Source: JBFHIZ01 sp963666475
GTDB lineage: Bacteria; Bacillota; Clostridia; Lachnospirales; Lachnospiraceae
NCBI GenBank assembly: GCA_963666475.2
Contig: CAXXJM010000001.1
Span: 186,001 to 250,000 of the forward strand
Direction: 5' to 3'
Length of the DNA: 64,000 nt
A model generated the notes under the pieces. It did not search any database, was not told the DNA's origin, and was given only the letters and a program-made list of their open reading frames with translations. Of this stretch, positions 1 to 8,656 are shown one piece after another (positions within the stretch are counted from its first letter, which is position 1; every line of letters starts with the position of its first letter). The translations under genes and the position numbers were made by a program.

Positions 1-1
1 G

Positions 2-502
2 GCAGCAAGGGCTGGAGAACATGGAAAAGGATTTGCCGTTGTAGCACATGAAATTTCTAAATTGGCGGAAATGACAACGAAATCAACAACCGAGATTAAC
101 TTGAGTATTAAAGACATCCAGGAAGAAGTGGAAAAAAATAAGAAAGCGATGTCTTTGATCGATCAAAAAATTCAAGAGGGTAATCAAAGTGTTGGAAAGT
201 CGATAGGAAGCTTTACAGAAATCGAAGAAGATATTATTTCGATGAATAAGGAATTTGGGTTGCTAAGCACGCAAATGAAAGAAAAACTTGAAGTGCTTAA
301 GACGGTTTCAGAATCTGTAAACGAAGTTGTAAAGGGATTTGAAGAGTCTGTAGAAAATAACGAAGAAAGCACAAAAACAGCAATGAATGCATTAGAAAAA
401 AATGTGAACCACATGGAACAGGTAAAGAATAGTCTTGATTATACAACGACATATTTGTATGAGATGGTACATGCTTTTAAGATAGACGGAGAAAATTCAT
501 GA
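2..502 (+). CDS. Methyl-accepting chemotaxis protein, C-terminal part (5' end outside window)
   Basis: The reading frame is open from the first bases, so the N-terminus with its sensor and membrane segments lies upstream of the window. The first visible residues read AARAGEHGKGFAVVAHEISK, the highly conserved hairpin tip of MCP cytoplasmic signalling domains that contacts CheA and CheW. The remaining 150 or so residues are the descending coiled-coil helix, rich in E, K, S and T with heptad-like spacing, ending in AFKIDGENS. Ligand and membrane topology cannot be seen. Three further MCP genes lie at 16-25 kb, so this is a chemotactic organism. The family assignment is certain; the exact receptor is unknown. 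Confidence 0.93.
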   Translation, partial: AARAGEHGKGFAVVAHEISKLAEMTTKSTTEINLSIKDIQEEVEKNKKAMSLIDQKIQEGNQSVGKSIGSFTEIEEDIISMNKEFGLLSTQMKEKLEVLKTVSESVNEVVKGFEESVENNEESTKTAMNALEKNVNHMEQVKNSLDYTTTYLYEMVHAFKIDGENS

Positions 503-545
503 TCGATTCGTATATAAATGAAAAGTAAATTTGGAAGATTGTATC

Positions 546-574
546 TTGCGATTAAGATTTTCATGTTTTATAAT
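546..574 (+). promoter_or_regulatory. Vegetative promoter of the zinc-ribbon gene
   Basis: TTGCGA at 546-551 and a perfect TATAAT at 569-574 are separated by 17 bp, as expected for a sigma-A promoter. It lies about 75 bp upstream of the start codon at 648 and after the MCP stop. The -35 matches the consensus at four of six positions. Confidence 0.6.
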
Positions 575-647
575 TGTTTCTAGGACTTACAAGAATTAGA
601 ATTATAACATTATCAAATAAATTGTTTCAGTCATAGGAGGAAATAAA

Positions 648-1016
648 ATGTATTGTAATCATTGCGGAGCAGAAATTCCAAATCAAGCCAATTTTTGTAC
701 TCATTGTGGAGCAAAAACTACCACAAATATTTATCAGGAACAAAATAGAACATCTCGTTCAAATGTGGAGGGTCTTCCTGTTGCATCCGTGGTTTGTGGA
801 TTTATTGGATTATGTACTTCTGTCTTCTTTGTGGGAAAACTATTCATTATTGCAGGATTAGTAACAGGAATCATAAGTCTTGCAAAAAAAATGAAACCAA
901 AAGTACTTGCCATTATTGGGATTGTTTTATCTGGAATCGGAATACTTGGAGCTATTGTATTTTCTATGTTGCTATGGAATGTTTTTGGTATCATTACAAG
1001 AAGTATCTTTTATTAA
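648..1016 (+). CDS. Zinc-ribbon membrane protein (DUF4190-like)
   Basis: A 122-residue protein starting after a clear AGGAGG site. It opens with a treble-clef zinc ribbon made of two CxxC knuckles (residues 3-6 and 17-20: CNHC and CTHC). A polar linker and two hydrophobic segments follow, at about residues 46-72 and 80-110, the second rich in glycine and isoleucine. This arrangement is common in Firmicutes (zinc_ribbon_2 plus DUF4190-type hairpin), where the function is unknown. The ribbon probably lies in the cytoplasm, attached to a membrane hairpin. It is a single gene with its own promoter, converging on the AraC gene at 1035-2258. No specific role can be assigned. Confidence 0.8.
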   Translation: MYCNHCGAEIPNQANFCTHCGAKTTTNIYQEQNRTSRSNVEGLPVASVVCGFIGLCTSVFFVGKLFIIAGLVTGIISLAKKMKPKVLAIIGIVLSGIGILGAIVFSMLLWNVFGIITRSIFY

Positions 1017-1034
1017 AATATAAAATGCTAGAAA

Positions 1035-2258
1035 CTATATTGTCCAAACTTTCTCGGCGTATTTTTTTCGGAATTCTTTTGGGGTCAAACCTACATGCTT
1101 TTTAAAGACCGAAATAAAGTAGCTATGGGAATGAAAAGACAGTATGTTACTGATTTGACTATAGCTGTCCGTTGAGTAGAGTAAGAGTTTTTTTGCTTCT
1201 TCAATTCGAAACTCACTGATATAGGCAGATATTGTGCGACCAGTCTCTGTTTTAAAGAGAGTGGAAAGATATTTTGGTGAAAGATGTGATTCGTTTGCCA
1301 ACTCCAATAATGTGATTTTTTGATATACGTGATTAGAAATATAATGGATGCACTTGGAAACGGGCTCTGTAAAGCAGGGTTCGTTTTCTTTTTTTGCCTG
1401 ATGAACTTTCGTAGTAAAATCAATGACCATTTTTTCATTTAACGCATTGAGTTCATATATCGTGCGACAATTTTCCATCTGTCGAATATAGATATCACTG
1501 AGTGTAAAAGCTAATTCCTCATCCATTCCACCCTCAATAGCATACCTTGTTACGAGCGTTGTATTTGCAATACCACCGTATAAGAGTAAACGAAGTGGGC
1601 TTTTCGACATATTGCCATATTTCACCTGTGGAAGCGATTTATACGTGGATTCTAAGCGATTTAAATTACCTTCCCTTACACAAGAGAGCAGCGCGATTTC
1701 TTCTTTATAAGAAGTGTGAAGGGATTCTTCTTCTTTGTTTATAAATAGATCGTTACTTAAGTGTTTCGGTAGAAGCCGTTCAATTTGTTTTAGTTGAAAA
1801 CTAGCCATTTCTTCCACAGATGGTGAACTTCCTCGTAGCACAGAGAACATGAGGCGCATATATAGATCAAAGGAGTAAAGGGAAATCACGGGAAGAGAAC
1901 GAAGTAGTGATAGGGCTTCCTCAGACTCTAAATAAATGGAAAATGATAGTGTGTCTATAGAAAGCGGTCGAATATTATGTAGGAGAATTGGGCCGCCTAA
2001 ACAATAGTACTTATTCAGTTCTTTCTCAAAAGAAAAAATATAATACAATTCATTTTGAAACGACAAAATGTCAAAATCCGGGTGGTTGAATTCGGTTCGG
2101 ATTTTGTAAATATAGGGGACAATCTTCTCCTTTGCGGATTCATGTTCTTTTGGAAAGAAGGAAAATAATATCGTTTCTTTATCAAATATCCATATTGGGA
2201 TCCGATTGAAATCAAATAGGGATTGTAGAATGCCAATTTCGTAATTTGATAGGCTCAT
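1035..2258 (-). CDS. AraC-family transcriptional regulator, probably of the adjacent beta-glucoside locus
   Basis: A 407-residue regulator with a C-terminal AraC double helix-turn-helix (about residues 305-400, ending in GLTPKEFRKKYAEK, the typical second-HTH signature). The large N-terminal region has no recognisable cupin. The central part (about 190-290) includes LLLYGGIANTTLVTRYAIEG and FTLSDIYIRQME, a helical module also present in the AraC protein at 7742-8461, so the two are paralogues. It is transcribed divergently from the GPH sugar symporter and GH3 gene, with a tandem repeat in the shared intergenic region (2312-2351). Control of that operon is therefore likely. The ligand is unknown. 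Confidence 0.88.
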   Translation of the reverse strand: MSLSNYEIGILQSLFDFNRIPIWIFDKETILFSFFPKEHESAKEKIVPYIYKIRTEFNHPDFDILSFQNELYYIFSFEKELNKYYCLGGPILLHNIRPLSIDTLSFSIYLESEEALSLLRSLPVISLYSFDLYMRLMFSVLRGSSPSVEEMASFQLKQIERLLPKHLSNDLFINKEEESLHTSYKEEIALLSCVREGNLNRLESTYKSLPQVKYGNMSKSPLRLLLYGGIANTTLVTRYAIEGGMDEELAFTLSDIYIRQMENCRTIYELNALNEKMVIDFTTKVHQAKKENEPCFTEPVSKCIHYISNHVYQKITLLELANESHLSPKYLSTLFKTETGRTISAYISEFRIEEAKKLLLYSTDSYSQISNILSFHSHSYFISVFKKHVGLTPKEFRKKYAEKVWTI

Positions 2259-2311
2259 GTTTGTTCCTCCTGAAACTTTTTAATTATCGTATTTATCATC
2301 TATTATATATA

Positions 2312-2351
2312 AAAAAGAGAAAAATAGATATAAAAAGAGAAAAAAAGATAT
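2312..2351. promoter_or_regulatory. Tandem 20-bp direct repeat, candidate AraC operator
   Basis: Two adjacent 20-bp units (2312-2331 and 2332-2351) of the form AAAAAGAGAAAAWWAGATAT differ at one base only. They sit between the divergent AraC gene (start 2258) and the symporter gene (start 2440). A 20-bp period places both copies on about the same face of the helix, as in AraC-family direct-repeat operators. The AGATAT core recurs upstream of the paralogous regulator at 7742-8461. A-richness makes slippage an alternative explanation. Confidence 0.5.
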
Positions 2352-2439
2352 TTTTAGGATCTCTGATTTGATACGATGAAACCATAATAATTGGTGAAGT
2401 TGTAGGATATGAAGCGAAATAACTGACAGGAGGAATGAA

Positions 2440-3795
2440 ATGAAGAATGATGGTGTTTTAAAATCAAGAGAGAAAGTTGCATATGGATTGGGTGATTTAG
2501 GAAACAATATCGCATATGGAGCGATGGGATTTTACTTGGTGTTTTTTTTGACTGACGTTGCTGGACTTTCCGCTATATGGGCAGGTTATGTTTTTTTAAT
2601 TATACGTGGCTGGAATGCCGTTTGTGATTTGCTCATGGGTGCAATTTCGGATCGAACAAAAAGTAAGTTTGGAAGACGAAGACCATATTTATTGATTGGA
2701 GCCGTTCCGCTTGCTATAAGTTTTGCGATGCTTTTTCAGGTGTTTTTTGATAAGCCTGTGTATATGATTATTTATTATACAATAGCAGGAATTCTTTTCA
2801 GTACCATGTATTCTTTTGTTGCGATTCCTTATAATTCTTTGTTGCCAGAACTGTCGCAGGATTATGATGAAAGAACGAGTATATCTGGCTTTAAAATGGC
2901 ATTTTCCTTTATTGGTTCTTTGTTGTCAGCGATGGGTGTTACCTTAATCGTAGATACAATATTTATAGGTGCAGATGAATATGCAAAAAGTTATCCTGTC
3001 ATGGGACTTGTCATGGGTTCCGTTATTACAATAACCTTGTTATTGGCTTTTTTCGGAACGAAAGAACGTGTGAAACCAGTTTATCCAGAAGGAAGAACAA
3101 ATTTCTTTCATGAGCTTGCATCTTTATTTCGTTTGAAAGAATATGTTTTGGTACTTGGTGTGTTTATTGGTAACATGGTTGGATTTGATGTGATCATGGC
3201 ACTATACATATATTTTATGAGATATGCCCTTCAAATATCGGATGATATTAGTTATATTTTTATGGCGGTTCCGTTGGTTGTTGCTGTCCTTGTGACGCCT
3301 ATCTGGGTTAAAGTGAGCGACAAAATAGGAAAGAAAAAAACATATATTATATCCGTCATTTATTTTGTGATTCCATTATTATCATGCTTGGTTTTGCCTG
3401 CAAATAACATGTTGGCAACGATTATCATTGTTGTAATGATTGGAGGTGGTATTTCTGCTTCACAGGTTCTTACATTTGCACTGCTTCCAGATATTGTGGA
3501 AGTCGATGAAATGAGAAATGGAGTACGAAGAGAAGGAATCATTTATGGATCAACCATGTTTTTGTATAAAGTAGCATCCGCCGTGCTCGTGGCGTTGGTT
3601 ACTTCTTCGATGGCTCTTTTTGGGTATCAAGGTACTGCCACAGTGCAGTCAGAATCCGCAATTATGGGAATCCGGGTATTGATGGGATGTATTCCTGCAA
3701 TACTATTTGTTATTTCTGCGGTTTTGGTGAAGTTTCTACCTTTGGGAAAAGAATCTTTTGATCAAATCAAAGCGTCCATTTCAGAAAACACATAA
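2440..3795 (+). CDS. GPH-family glycoside:cation symporter
   Basis: A 451-residue polytopic protein with about 12 hydrophobic segments. It starts after GACAGGAGG with ideal spacing. The N-terminus (YGLGDLGNNIAYGAMGFYL) and the loop DRTKSKFGRRRPYLLIGA are signatures of the glycoside-pentoside-hexuronide:cation symporter family (MelB/XynB/YicJ type) of the major facilitator superfamily. This loop lies between segments 2 and 3. Proteins of this family bring in oligosaccharides or glycosides with H+ or Na+. The gene is 48 bp upstream of a GH3 glucosidase and divergent from an AraC regulator, so the likely substrate is a beta-glucoside or short beta-glucan. The exact sugar is inferred. Confidence 0.9.
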   Translation: MKNDGVLKSREKVAYGLGDLGNNIAYGAMGFYLVFFLTDVAGLSAIWAGYVFLIIRGWNAVCDLLMGAISDRTKSKFGRRRPYLLIGAVPLAISFAMLFQVFFDKPVYMIIYYTIAGILFSTMYSFVAIPYNSLLPELSQDYDERTSISGFKMAFSFIGSLLSAMGVTLIVDTIFIGADEYAKSYPVMGLVMGSVITITLLLAFFGTKERVKPVYPEGRTNFFHELASLFRLKEYVLVLGVFIGNMVGFDVIMALYIYFMRYALQISDDISYIFMAVPLVVAVLVTPIWVKVSDKIGKKKTYIISVIYFVIPLLSCLVLPANNMLATIIIVVMIGGGISASQVLTFALLPDIVEVDEMRNGVRREGIIYGSTMFLYKVASAVLVALVTSSMALFGYQGTATVQSESAIMGIRVLMGCIPAILFVISAVLVKFLPLGKESFDQIKASISENT

Positions 3796-3843
3796 GAGAT
3801 TTATAAAATATTCATGCATATAATCATGCAGATGGGAGTCAAC

Positions 3844-6300
3844 GTGACAGAAAAGACAAGAAAAATTCGAGAACAAGCAGTAATAATAGTATCAGAAATG
3901 TCCATTGAAGAACAAGCATCAATGTGCTCTGGAAAGGATATGTGGTATTTGAAATCCATAGAAAAGTATGGTCTGGAAGAAATTATGGTTTCAGATGGTC
4001 CAAGCGGAGTACGACAGCAAACTGCGGAGGGAGATAATCTTGGAATAGGAGATAGTATTCCTGCGGTGTGTTTCCCATCCGGAAGTACGACAGCTTGTAG
4101 TTTTGATCGTGACTTAATATATCGGATTGGAAAAGCGATGGGGGAAGAATGTGTGAGTCAAGGAGTATCTGTGCTCTTAGGACCAGCAGCAAATCAGAAG
4201 AGAAGTCCGCTTTGTGGAAGAAATTTTGAGTATTTTAGTGAAGATCCGTATGCAACTGGCGAATTGGCAGCCTGGATGATTCGTGGAATTCAAAGTACTG
4301 GAACAGGTACATCTCTCAAGCATTATGCCGTAAACAATCAGGAGAGACATCGGATGACTGTTAGCGCTGTGATTGATGAGCGAGCACTATACGAAACCTA
4401 TCTCAGAGGATTTGAAATTGCAGTAAGAAAAGGAAAACCAGATACAGTCATGTGTTGCTATAATAAAATTAATGGTGTATATGGAAGTGAAAATGAGCAA
4501 TTGCTAAATGGTATCCTTCGTGACAAATGGGGATTCGAAGGGGTTGTTATGTCGGATTGGGGAGCGGTACATGACAGAGTGCTTGGAGTGAAATCCGGCC
4601 TTGATTTAGAGATGCCAGGAAATGATGGATATAATGATAAAAAAATTGTTCAAGCGGTAAAAGATGGAATTTTGTCAAAAGAAAGCGTAGCGAAAGCTGC
4701 AACAAATGTAGTCGCATTAATTTTAAAAAGTATGGAAAATAAAAAAAGTAAGATGGAATATGATGTAAAATTTCATCATGACTTAGCCGTAAAAGCGGCA
4801 GTAGAGTCGGCTGTTCTCCTTAAAAATGTTGGGCAGCTCCTTCCAGTTTCCAAAGAGAAAAAGATAGCAATTATTGGGCAGTTTGCAAAGAAACCAAGAT
4901 ATCAAGGAGCAGGAAGTTCAAGAATGCACCCAATTCAAGTTGATGATGCTTGGAGTTCCATTTTAGAATATTCATCCAATGTTTATTATGCACCGGGTTA
5001 TCGGGAGAACATTCAACCAAATGATATTCTGTCAGCAAAAAAACAGCAAGAAGCCACGCAATTGCTAGAGGAAGCAGTTACGTTAGCGAAATCGTGTGAC
5101 ATAGTTTTTGTTTTTGCGGGTCTAACTGAGGGATATGAATCGGAAGGATTTGACCGTAGCAATATGATGATGCCTCATGAACACAACTTGCTGATAGAAA
5201 AAATCTGTGCAGCCAACAGGCAAACAGCCGTAATACTAGCAGGAGGAGCTCCCATAGAACTGCCTTGGGAAGAAAAAGTTCCGGCAATATTATGTGCCTA
5301 TCTTGGAGGAGAGGGTGGTGGACAGGCGATTGCAGGTCTTTTGTTTGGGGAATATGTTCCTAGTGGGAAATTGGCTGAAACCTGGCCAATTAAAATTGAT
5401 GACAATCCTTCTTTTCGATATTTCCCTGGTGGCCGAGATTTTGTAGAATATCGTGAAAGTATTTATGTAGGATATAAATATTATGAAAAAGCGAAAAAAA
5501 ACGTACGCTATCCTTTTGGACATGGATTATCTTATTCCACCTTTGCATATTCGAATATCGTGATTGATGATTCGAAATATGAACAGGATAAACAGCTTAT
5601 TGTTCGTTTTTCACTAACAAATTTGGGTATATATAAAGCGAAAGAAACTTCATTTGTCTTTTTCCACCATTTGAATGAACATGTATTTATGCCAGAAAAA
5701 CAATTGTGTGGATTTACAAAAACGGAGTTGGAAGCTGGCGAAACGAAACAGGTCGAACTAGTGGTTGAAGAAAGTGATATGGCATATTATAATGTGTTAT
5801 TGAATGATTGGTATGTGGATCTTGGGTCGTATGAACTACTTGTAGGAAGTTCTTCAGAAAAATGTGAACTGAAAGTGGAGGTTACATTATCTGGTCAGGA
5901 AAGTCCACAACCAAATACACTTTATGCACAACCAGAATATCGAACACTTCATGATTCGATTTTTGAAGTCAGTGATTTGGAATTTGAAAGACTCTGTGGA
6001 CATCAATTACAGAAAGAAAAAACGGAACATAAGAGACCATATACAGAGGAGAATACGTTAGAAGATATACAAGGGACCTTTGTAGGAAAAATAATTGGAC
6101 TCTATGCTTCAAAAATAGTTCGGGATGCGACAAAAGGACAGGATGCGCAGGCAGGGATGATGGAGGCGATGATTTGGGAAATGCCTTTTTACTCGATGGT
6201 TGCCTCTGGTGATGGAATGCTTTCAGAAAGTATGATGTACGGTATTCTGGATCTATTAAATGGACATCCTTTCAAAGGAATCAAGAAAATATTAAGTTAG
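3844..6300 (+). CDS. GH3 beta-glucosidase-type glycoside hydrolase, cytoplasmic
   Basis: About 818 residues, no signal peptide. I chose the GTG at 3844 because GGGAG lies 5-6 bases upstream of it; the in-frame ATGs at 3814, 3826 and 3832 have no usable Shine-Dalgarno. The GH3 TIM barrel fills roughly the first 300 residues with the nucleophile Asp (about 238) in GVVMSDWGAVHDR. The alpha/beta sandwich domain follows, with the candidate acid/base in YESEGFDRSNMMMP, then a fibronectin-III-like domain (PFGHGLSYSTF start). The last 100 residues or so form an extra C-terminal tail seen in many clostridial GH3 enzymes. With the upstream symporter it likely hydrolyses imported beta-glucosides. Exact specificity is not readable. 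Confidence 0.9.
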   Translation: MTEKTRKIREQAVIIVSEMSIEEQASMCSGKDMWYLKSIEKYGLEEIMVSDGPSGVRQQTAEGDNLGIGDSIPAVCFPSGSTTACSFDRDLIYRIGKAMGEECVSQGVSVLLGPAANQKRSPLCGRNFEYFSEDPYATGELAAWMIRGIQSTGTGTSLKHYAVNNQERHRMTVSAVIDERALYETYLRGFEIAVRKGKPDTVMCCYNKINGVYGSENEQLLNGILRDKWGFEGVVMSDWGAVHDRVLGVKSGLDLEMPGNDGYNDKKIVQAVKDGILSKESVAKAATNVVALILKSMENKKSKMEYDVKFHHDLAVKAAVESAVLLKNVGQLLPVSKEKKIAIIGQFAKKPRYQGAGSSRMHPIQVDDAWSSILEYSSNVYYAPGYRENIQPNDILSAKKQQEATQLLEEAVTLAKSCDIVFVFAGLTEGYESEGFDRSNMMMPHEHNLLIEKICAANRQTAVILAGGAPIELPWEEKVPAILCAYLGGEGGGQAIAGLLFGEYVPSGKLAETWPIKIDDNPSFRYFPGGRDFVEYRESIYVGYKYYEKAKKNVRYPFGHGLSYSTFAYSNIVIDDSKYEQDKQLIVRFSLTNLGIYKAKETSFVFFHHLNEHVFMPEKQLCGFTKTELEAGETKQVELVVEESDMAYYNVLLNDWYVDLGSYELLVGSSSEKCELKVEVTLSGQESPQPNTLYAQPEYRTLHDSIFEVSDLEFERLCGHQLQKEKTEHKRPYTEENTLEDIQGTFVGKIIGLYASKIVRDATKGQDAQAGMMEAMIWEMPFYSMVASGDGMLSESMMYGILDLLNGHPFKGIKKILS

Positions 6301-6332
6301 TTCAGGTGGTTTTTGAAAAGGAGCTTAAGGAC

Positions 6333-7080
6333 ATGATCAGTAAGACAAAATTTATGGTAGAAGATATTACAATCTTGAAACTTTTTGAAAAAGCTGGAAT
6401 ATATGACGTGAATCAGATTAAATTGCTTGGAGCAGGAGAGTTCAATAGTGTATACCTAGCGAAAGCAGAGAACACCGAATATATTATAAAGATATCCCCT
6501 GCATCGAATACATTCGAATACTTTTGGGTATCGACAGAACGAAATGTACGAGAATTGGTTTTTGGCTTTGGAAGCAAATGTGCAGAATCTGCAAAATGAT
6601 TGTCATAGATTAGGGAAAAAAACTAAGAATGGAGCACGTTTATTACAATATATTTATTCCAATCGAATAATATTAGAACAAGTACCTTGTACACTCGTAA
6701 ATTTTGACTTATGGCCACCAAATATTTTTGTTGATGTAATCAAAGGAGAGTCCGGGGAGTTAACACAGACCCGACTTACATGGATTGATCCGGACCGTTG
6801 TTTCTGGGGAGATCGAATAGCGGATTTTGTATGCCTTGAATTTATGAAGCCTACACTTTCTGAAAAAAAGAGAACGCTGGAATATTATAATATGGTTGCA
6901 GAAGAACCAGTTTTTCCAGGAAAATCAGAGAATATTCGTTTTGCTATTATGTTAGGATATTTAGGACTAATAATGGAAGTCGAAAAATATGCTAGATATT
7001 CATTATTTAATTTTGGGTATTGGAGAAATCTAATGGTTTCCAAGCATATATTTAGAATTTGTCGTCGTTATTTAAAATGA
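6333..7080 (+). pseudogene. Broken aminoglycoside-phosphotransferase-like kinase gene
   Basis: Two pieces of one APH-fold kinase lie in different frames. The first part (ATG 6333 after AAGGAG; a GTG at 6306 is the alternative) carries the N-lobe glycine loop LGAGEFNSVYLAKAE and the ATP-binding Lys in YIIKISP, and stops at 6599. The second part, open from about 6544 to 7080 in another frame, carries the catalytic loop LVNFDLWPPNIF and the metal-binding WIDPDRCFWGDR. The hinge and the start of the C-lobe, normally about 60-80 residues between these motifs, are missing. So there is a frameshift plus an internal deletion. The intact protein would be a small-molecule (sugar or aminoglycoside) kinase. 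A programmed frameshift would not restore the missing segment. Confidence 0.75.
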
Positions 7081-7083
7081 AAG

Positions 7084-7134
7084 ACATATAAAAAATCCCT
7101 GAAGGATTTGATCCTTCAGGGATTTTTTATATGT
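7084..7134. terminator. Perfect 24-bp bidirectional hairpin terminator
   Basis: A perfect inverted repeat, 7084-7107 against 7111-7134, with a 3-nt loop (TTG). The arms carry the GC core ATCCCTGAAGGAT flanked by A and T runs, so transcripts from either side end in a U tract. It follows directly after the broken kinase gene and closes the symporter-GH3 unit. The 160 bases between it and dtd hold no further gene. Confidence 0.9.
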
Positions 7135-7295
7135 CAAGTTTTTCGATGACTGGGGTAAAGTTGTCTGCCATAGCAAAAAAACAAGTTATTAATTATCTAT
7201 CATGCTTTTCATGTTGCATATTGATACATCGGAAGGTATGTAGTAGAATTTAAGAAATATGAAGCATAAAAAAAGTACTTGTTTAAGGGGGGCGT

Positions 7296-7745
7296 ATGAA
7301 GTTTGTTGTTCAAAGAGTATCGCATGCAGATGTAACAGTTGAAGGAGAAGTGAAAGGTAAAATTGGGAAGGGATTTTTAGTCCTGATTGGAGTTAGCAAT
7401 GAAGATACCCGTGACATTGCGGATAAAATGGTCAAAAAACTATTAGGTCTACGAATATTTGAAGATGGGACAGGAAAAACAAACCTGGCTCTTGCTGATG
7501 TTGGTGGTGAACTGTTATTGATTTCTCAGTTTACTTTGTACGCAGACTGTAAAAAAGGAAATAGACCTTCTTTTACAAAGGCAGGAGCACCTGATTATGC
7601 AACAAAATTGTACGAGCATATCATTGAGAAATGCAAGGCAGCAGGATACAAAACCAGAAGCGGCGTTTTTGGGGCTGATATGAAAGTCAGTTTATTGAAT
7701 GATGGTCCGTTTACCGTGATTTTGGACTCGACTGATATATTTTAG
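7296..7745 (+). CDS. dtd: D-aminoacyl-tRNA deacylase
   Basis: A 149-residue protein, the normal length of bacterial DTD. It starts MKFVVQRVSHADVTVEGEV and contains both family signatures: SQFTLYADCKKGNRPSF (about residues 77-93) and the cross-subunit NDGPFT motif near residue 137 (Gly-cisPro type, here GPF instead of the more usual GPV/GPM). DTD is a cytoplasmic homodimer that removes D-amino acids (and glycine) from mischarged tRNA. A GGGGGG stretch upstream serves as ribosome binding site. Its stop overlaps by four bases the stop of the convergent AraC gene, so the two transcripts are antisense at their ends. It is unrelated to the sugar genes around it. Confidence 0.97.
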   Translation: MKFVVQRVSHADVTVEGEVKGKIGKGFLVLIGVSNEDTRDIADKMVKKLLGLRIFEDGTGKTNLALADVGGELLLISQFTLYADCKKGNRPSFTKAGAPDYATKLYEHIIEKCKAAGYKTRSGVFGADMKVSLLNDGPFTVILDSTDIF

Positions 7746-8461
7746 TTTTTACGATACTGACTAGGTGTCTTACCGGTATATTTTTTGAATTTTGAACAAA
7801 AATAACTTTGCGATGCATAACAAAGGGTGTTGGATATTTCTACAATATCATAATCGGAACGTCGGAGCATGTTTTTGGCTGTTTCCAATCTGCAGATATT
7901 TATAAAATCACTCAGACACATTCCGGTCTCTTTTTTGAATATACGAGAAAGATTTCCACGACTCATATTTACGAGATTGCTTAAATCATCCACATATATG
8001 TTGGTATGTAAGTGGTCATAAATATAGTTTACAACTTTATTCATATCACTTGACAGTGTTTTACCAAAGTGTAAGTCCTTCATGCGTTTGGCAAAATCCA
8101 TAACCATTTGATCATTAAGTTCCATGACTTCGGCCGGTGTTTTACAAGCATCGGTTTTTTGTATGTATATATCGCTTAAGGTATAGGATAGTTCATGTGC
8201 TAGACCTGCCTGCCTACATGCTCTGGTTACCATGGCTGTGTTAATCACCATATGATAAATTTGATTTTTCAGTGGGTCTTTGGATAGATTTCCTTTTCCT
8301 TCGTTTGGAGAATCTCCATATAAACGCTTATTTTCTTCAATTTGCGCTGTATTTCCGGTAATCACCAGATTCAAAAAGTCATCTTCTACTTCAAATGCTT
8401 CATGGTAAAAGCCGTGTTCCCTTTGTTGATATAGTTTATAGTCAATTTTATTTTCTTTCAT
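7742..8461 (-). CDS. AraC-family transcriptional regulator next to GH5 gene
   Basis: A 239-residue regulator. The last 100 residues are a complete AraC DNA-binding domain: first HTH around VDDLSNLVNMSRGNLSRIFK, second ending in GKTPSQYRKN. The N-terminal part lacks a sensor domain but keeps the helical module (QIYHMVINTAMVTRACRQAG and LSYTLSDIYIQKTD) shared with the 407-residue AraC protein at 1035-2258, so it looks like a shortened paralogue. It is divergent from the GH5 endoglucanase at 8657. The intergenic region contains an AGATATTT direct repeat 21 bp apart. It most likely controls that gene. Confidence 0.87.
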   Translation of the reverse strand: MKENKIDYKLYQQREHGFYHEAFEVEDDFLNLVITGNTAQIEENKRLYGDSPNEGKGNLSKDPLKNQIYHMVINTAMVTRACRQAGLAHELSYTLSDIYIQKTDACKTPAEVMELNDQMVMDFAKRMKDLHFGKTLSSDMNKVVNYIYDHLHTNIYVDDLSNLVNMSRGNLSRIFKKETGMCLSDFINICRLETAKNMLRRSDYDIVEISNTLCYASQSYFCSKFKKYTGKTPSQYRKN

Positions 8462-8601
8462 TTCCCCTCCTCGTTTCCTGTAGAAATAATGATGGATATC
8501 TTGTTTTATTTCATCCGAGTTATATGAATAATGATAGTATAATAATGATAATCTTGCAATAATATTTATATAACGACTCGAATGTTGGACGTATAATATA
8601 G

Positions 8602-8630
8602 AGATATTTATGTCATGTACTAAGATATTT
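8602..8630. promoter_or_regulatory. AGATATTT direct repeat with 21-bp spacing, candidate AraC operator
   Basis: AGATATTT occurs at 8602-8609 and again at 8623-8630, exactly 21 bp apart, directly upstream of the GH5 start (8657) and within the AraC/GH5 divergent region. A 21-bp period is the classical spacing of AraC-type half-sites. A TATAAT at 8592-8597 lies just before the first copy. The same core (AGATAT) occurs with 20-bp spacing before the paralogous AraC gene at 2312-2351. Confidence 0.5.
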
Positions 8631-8656
8631 GCAATGAGAAAGGAAACGTTACAATC

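Noticed and set aside
3814..3843. Upstream ATG starts for the GH3 gene
   Set aside because: No Shine-Dalgarno before 3814, 3826 or 3832, and the added residues look unlike the family; GTG 3844 has GGGAG.
8485..8551. Three AATAATGAT copies upstream of GH5
   Set aside because: Irregular spacing (43 and 14 bp between neighbouring copies) and low complexity; not supported as operators.
8636..8655. Possible catabolite-responsive (cre) site GGAAACGTTACA at the GH5 start
   Set aside because: Matches only part of the cre consensus and overlaps the ribosome site, so it is probably chance.
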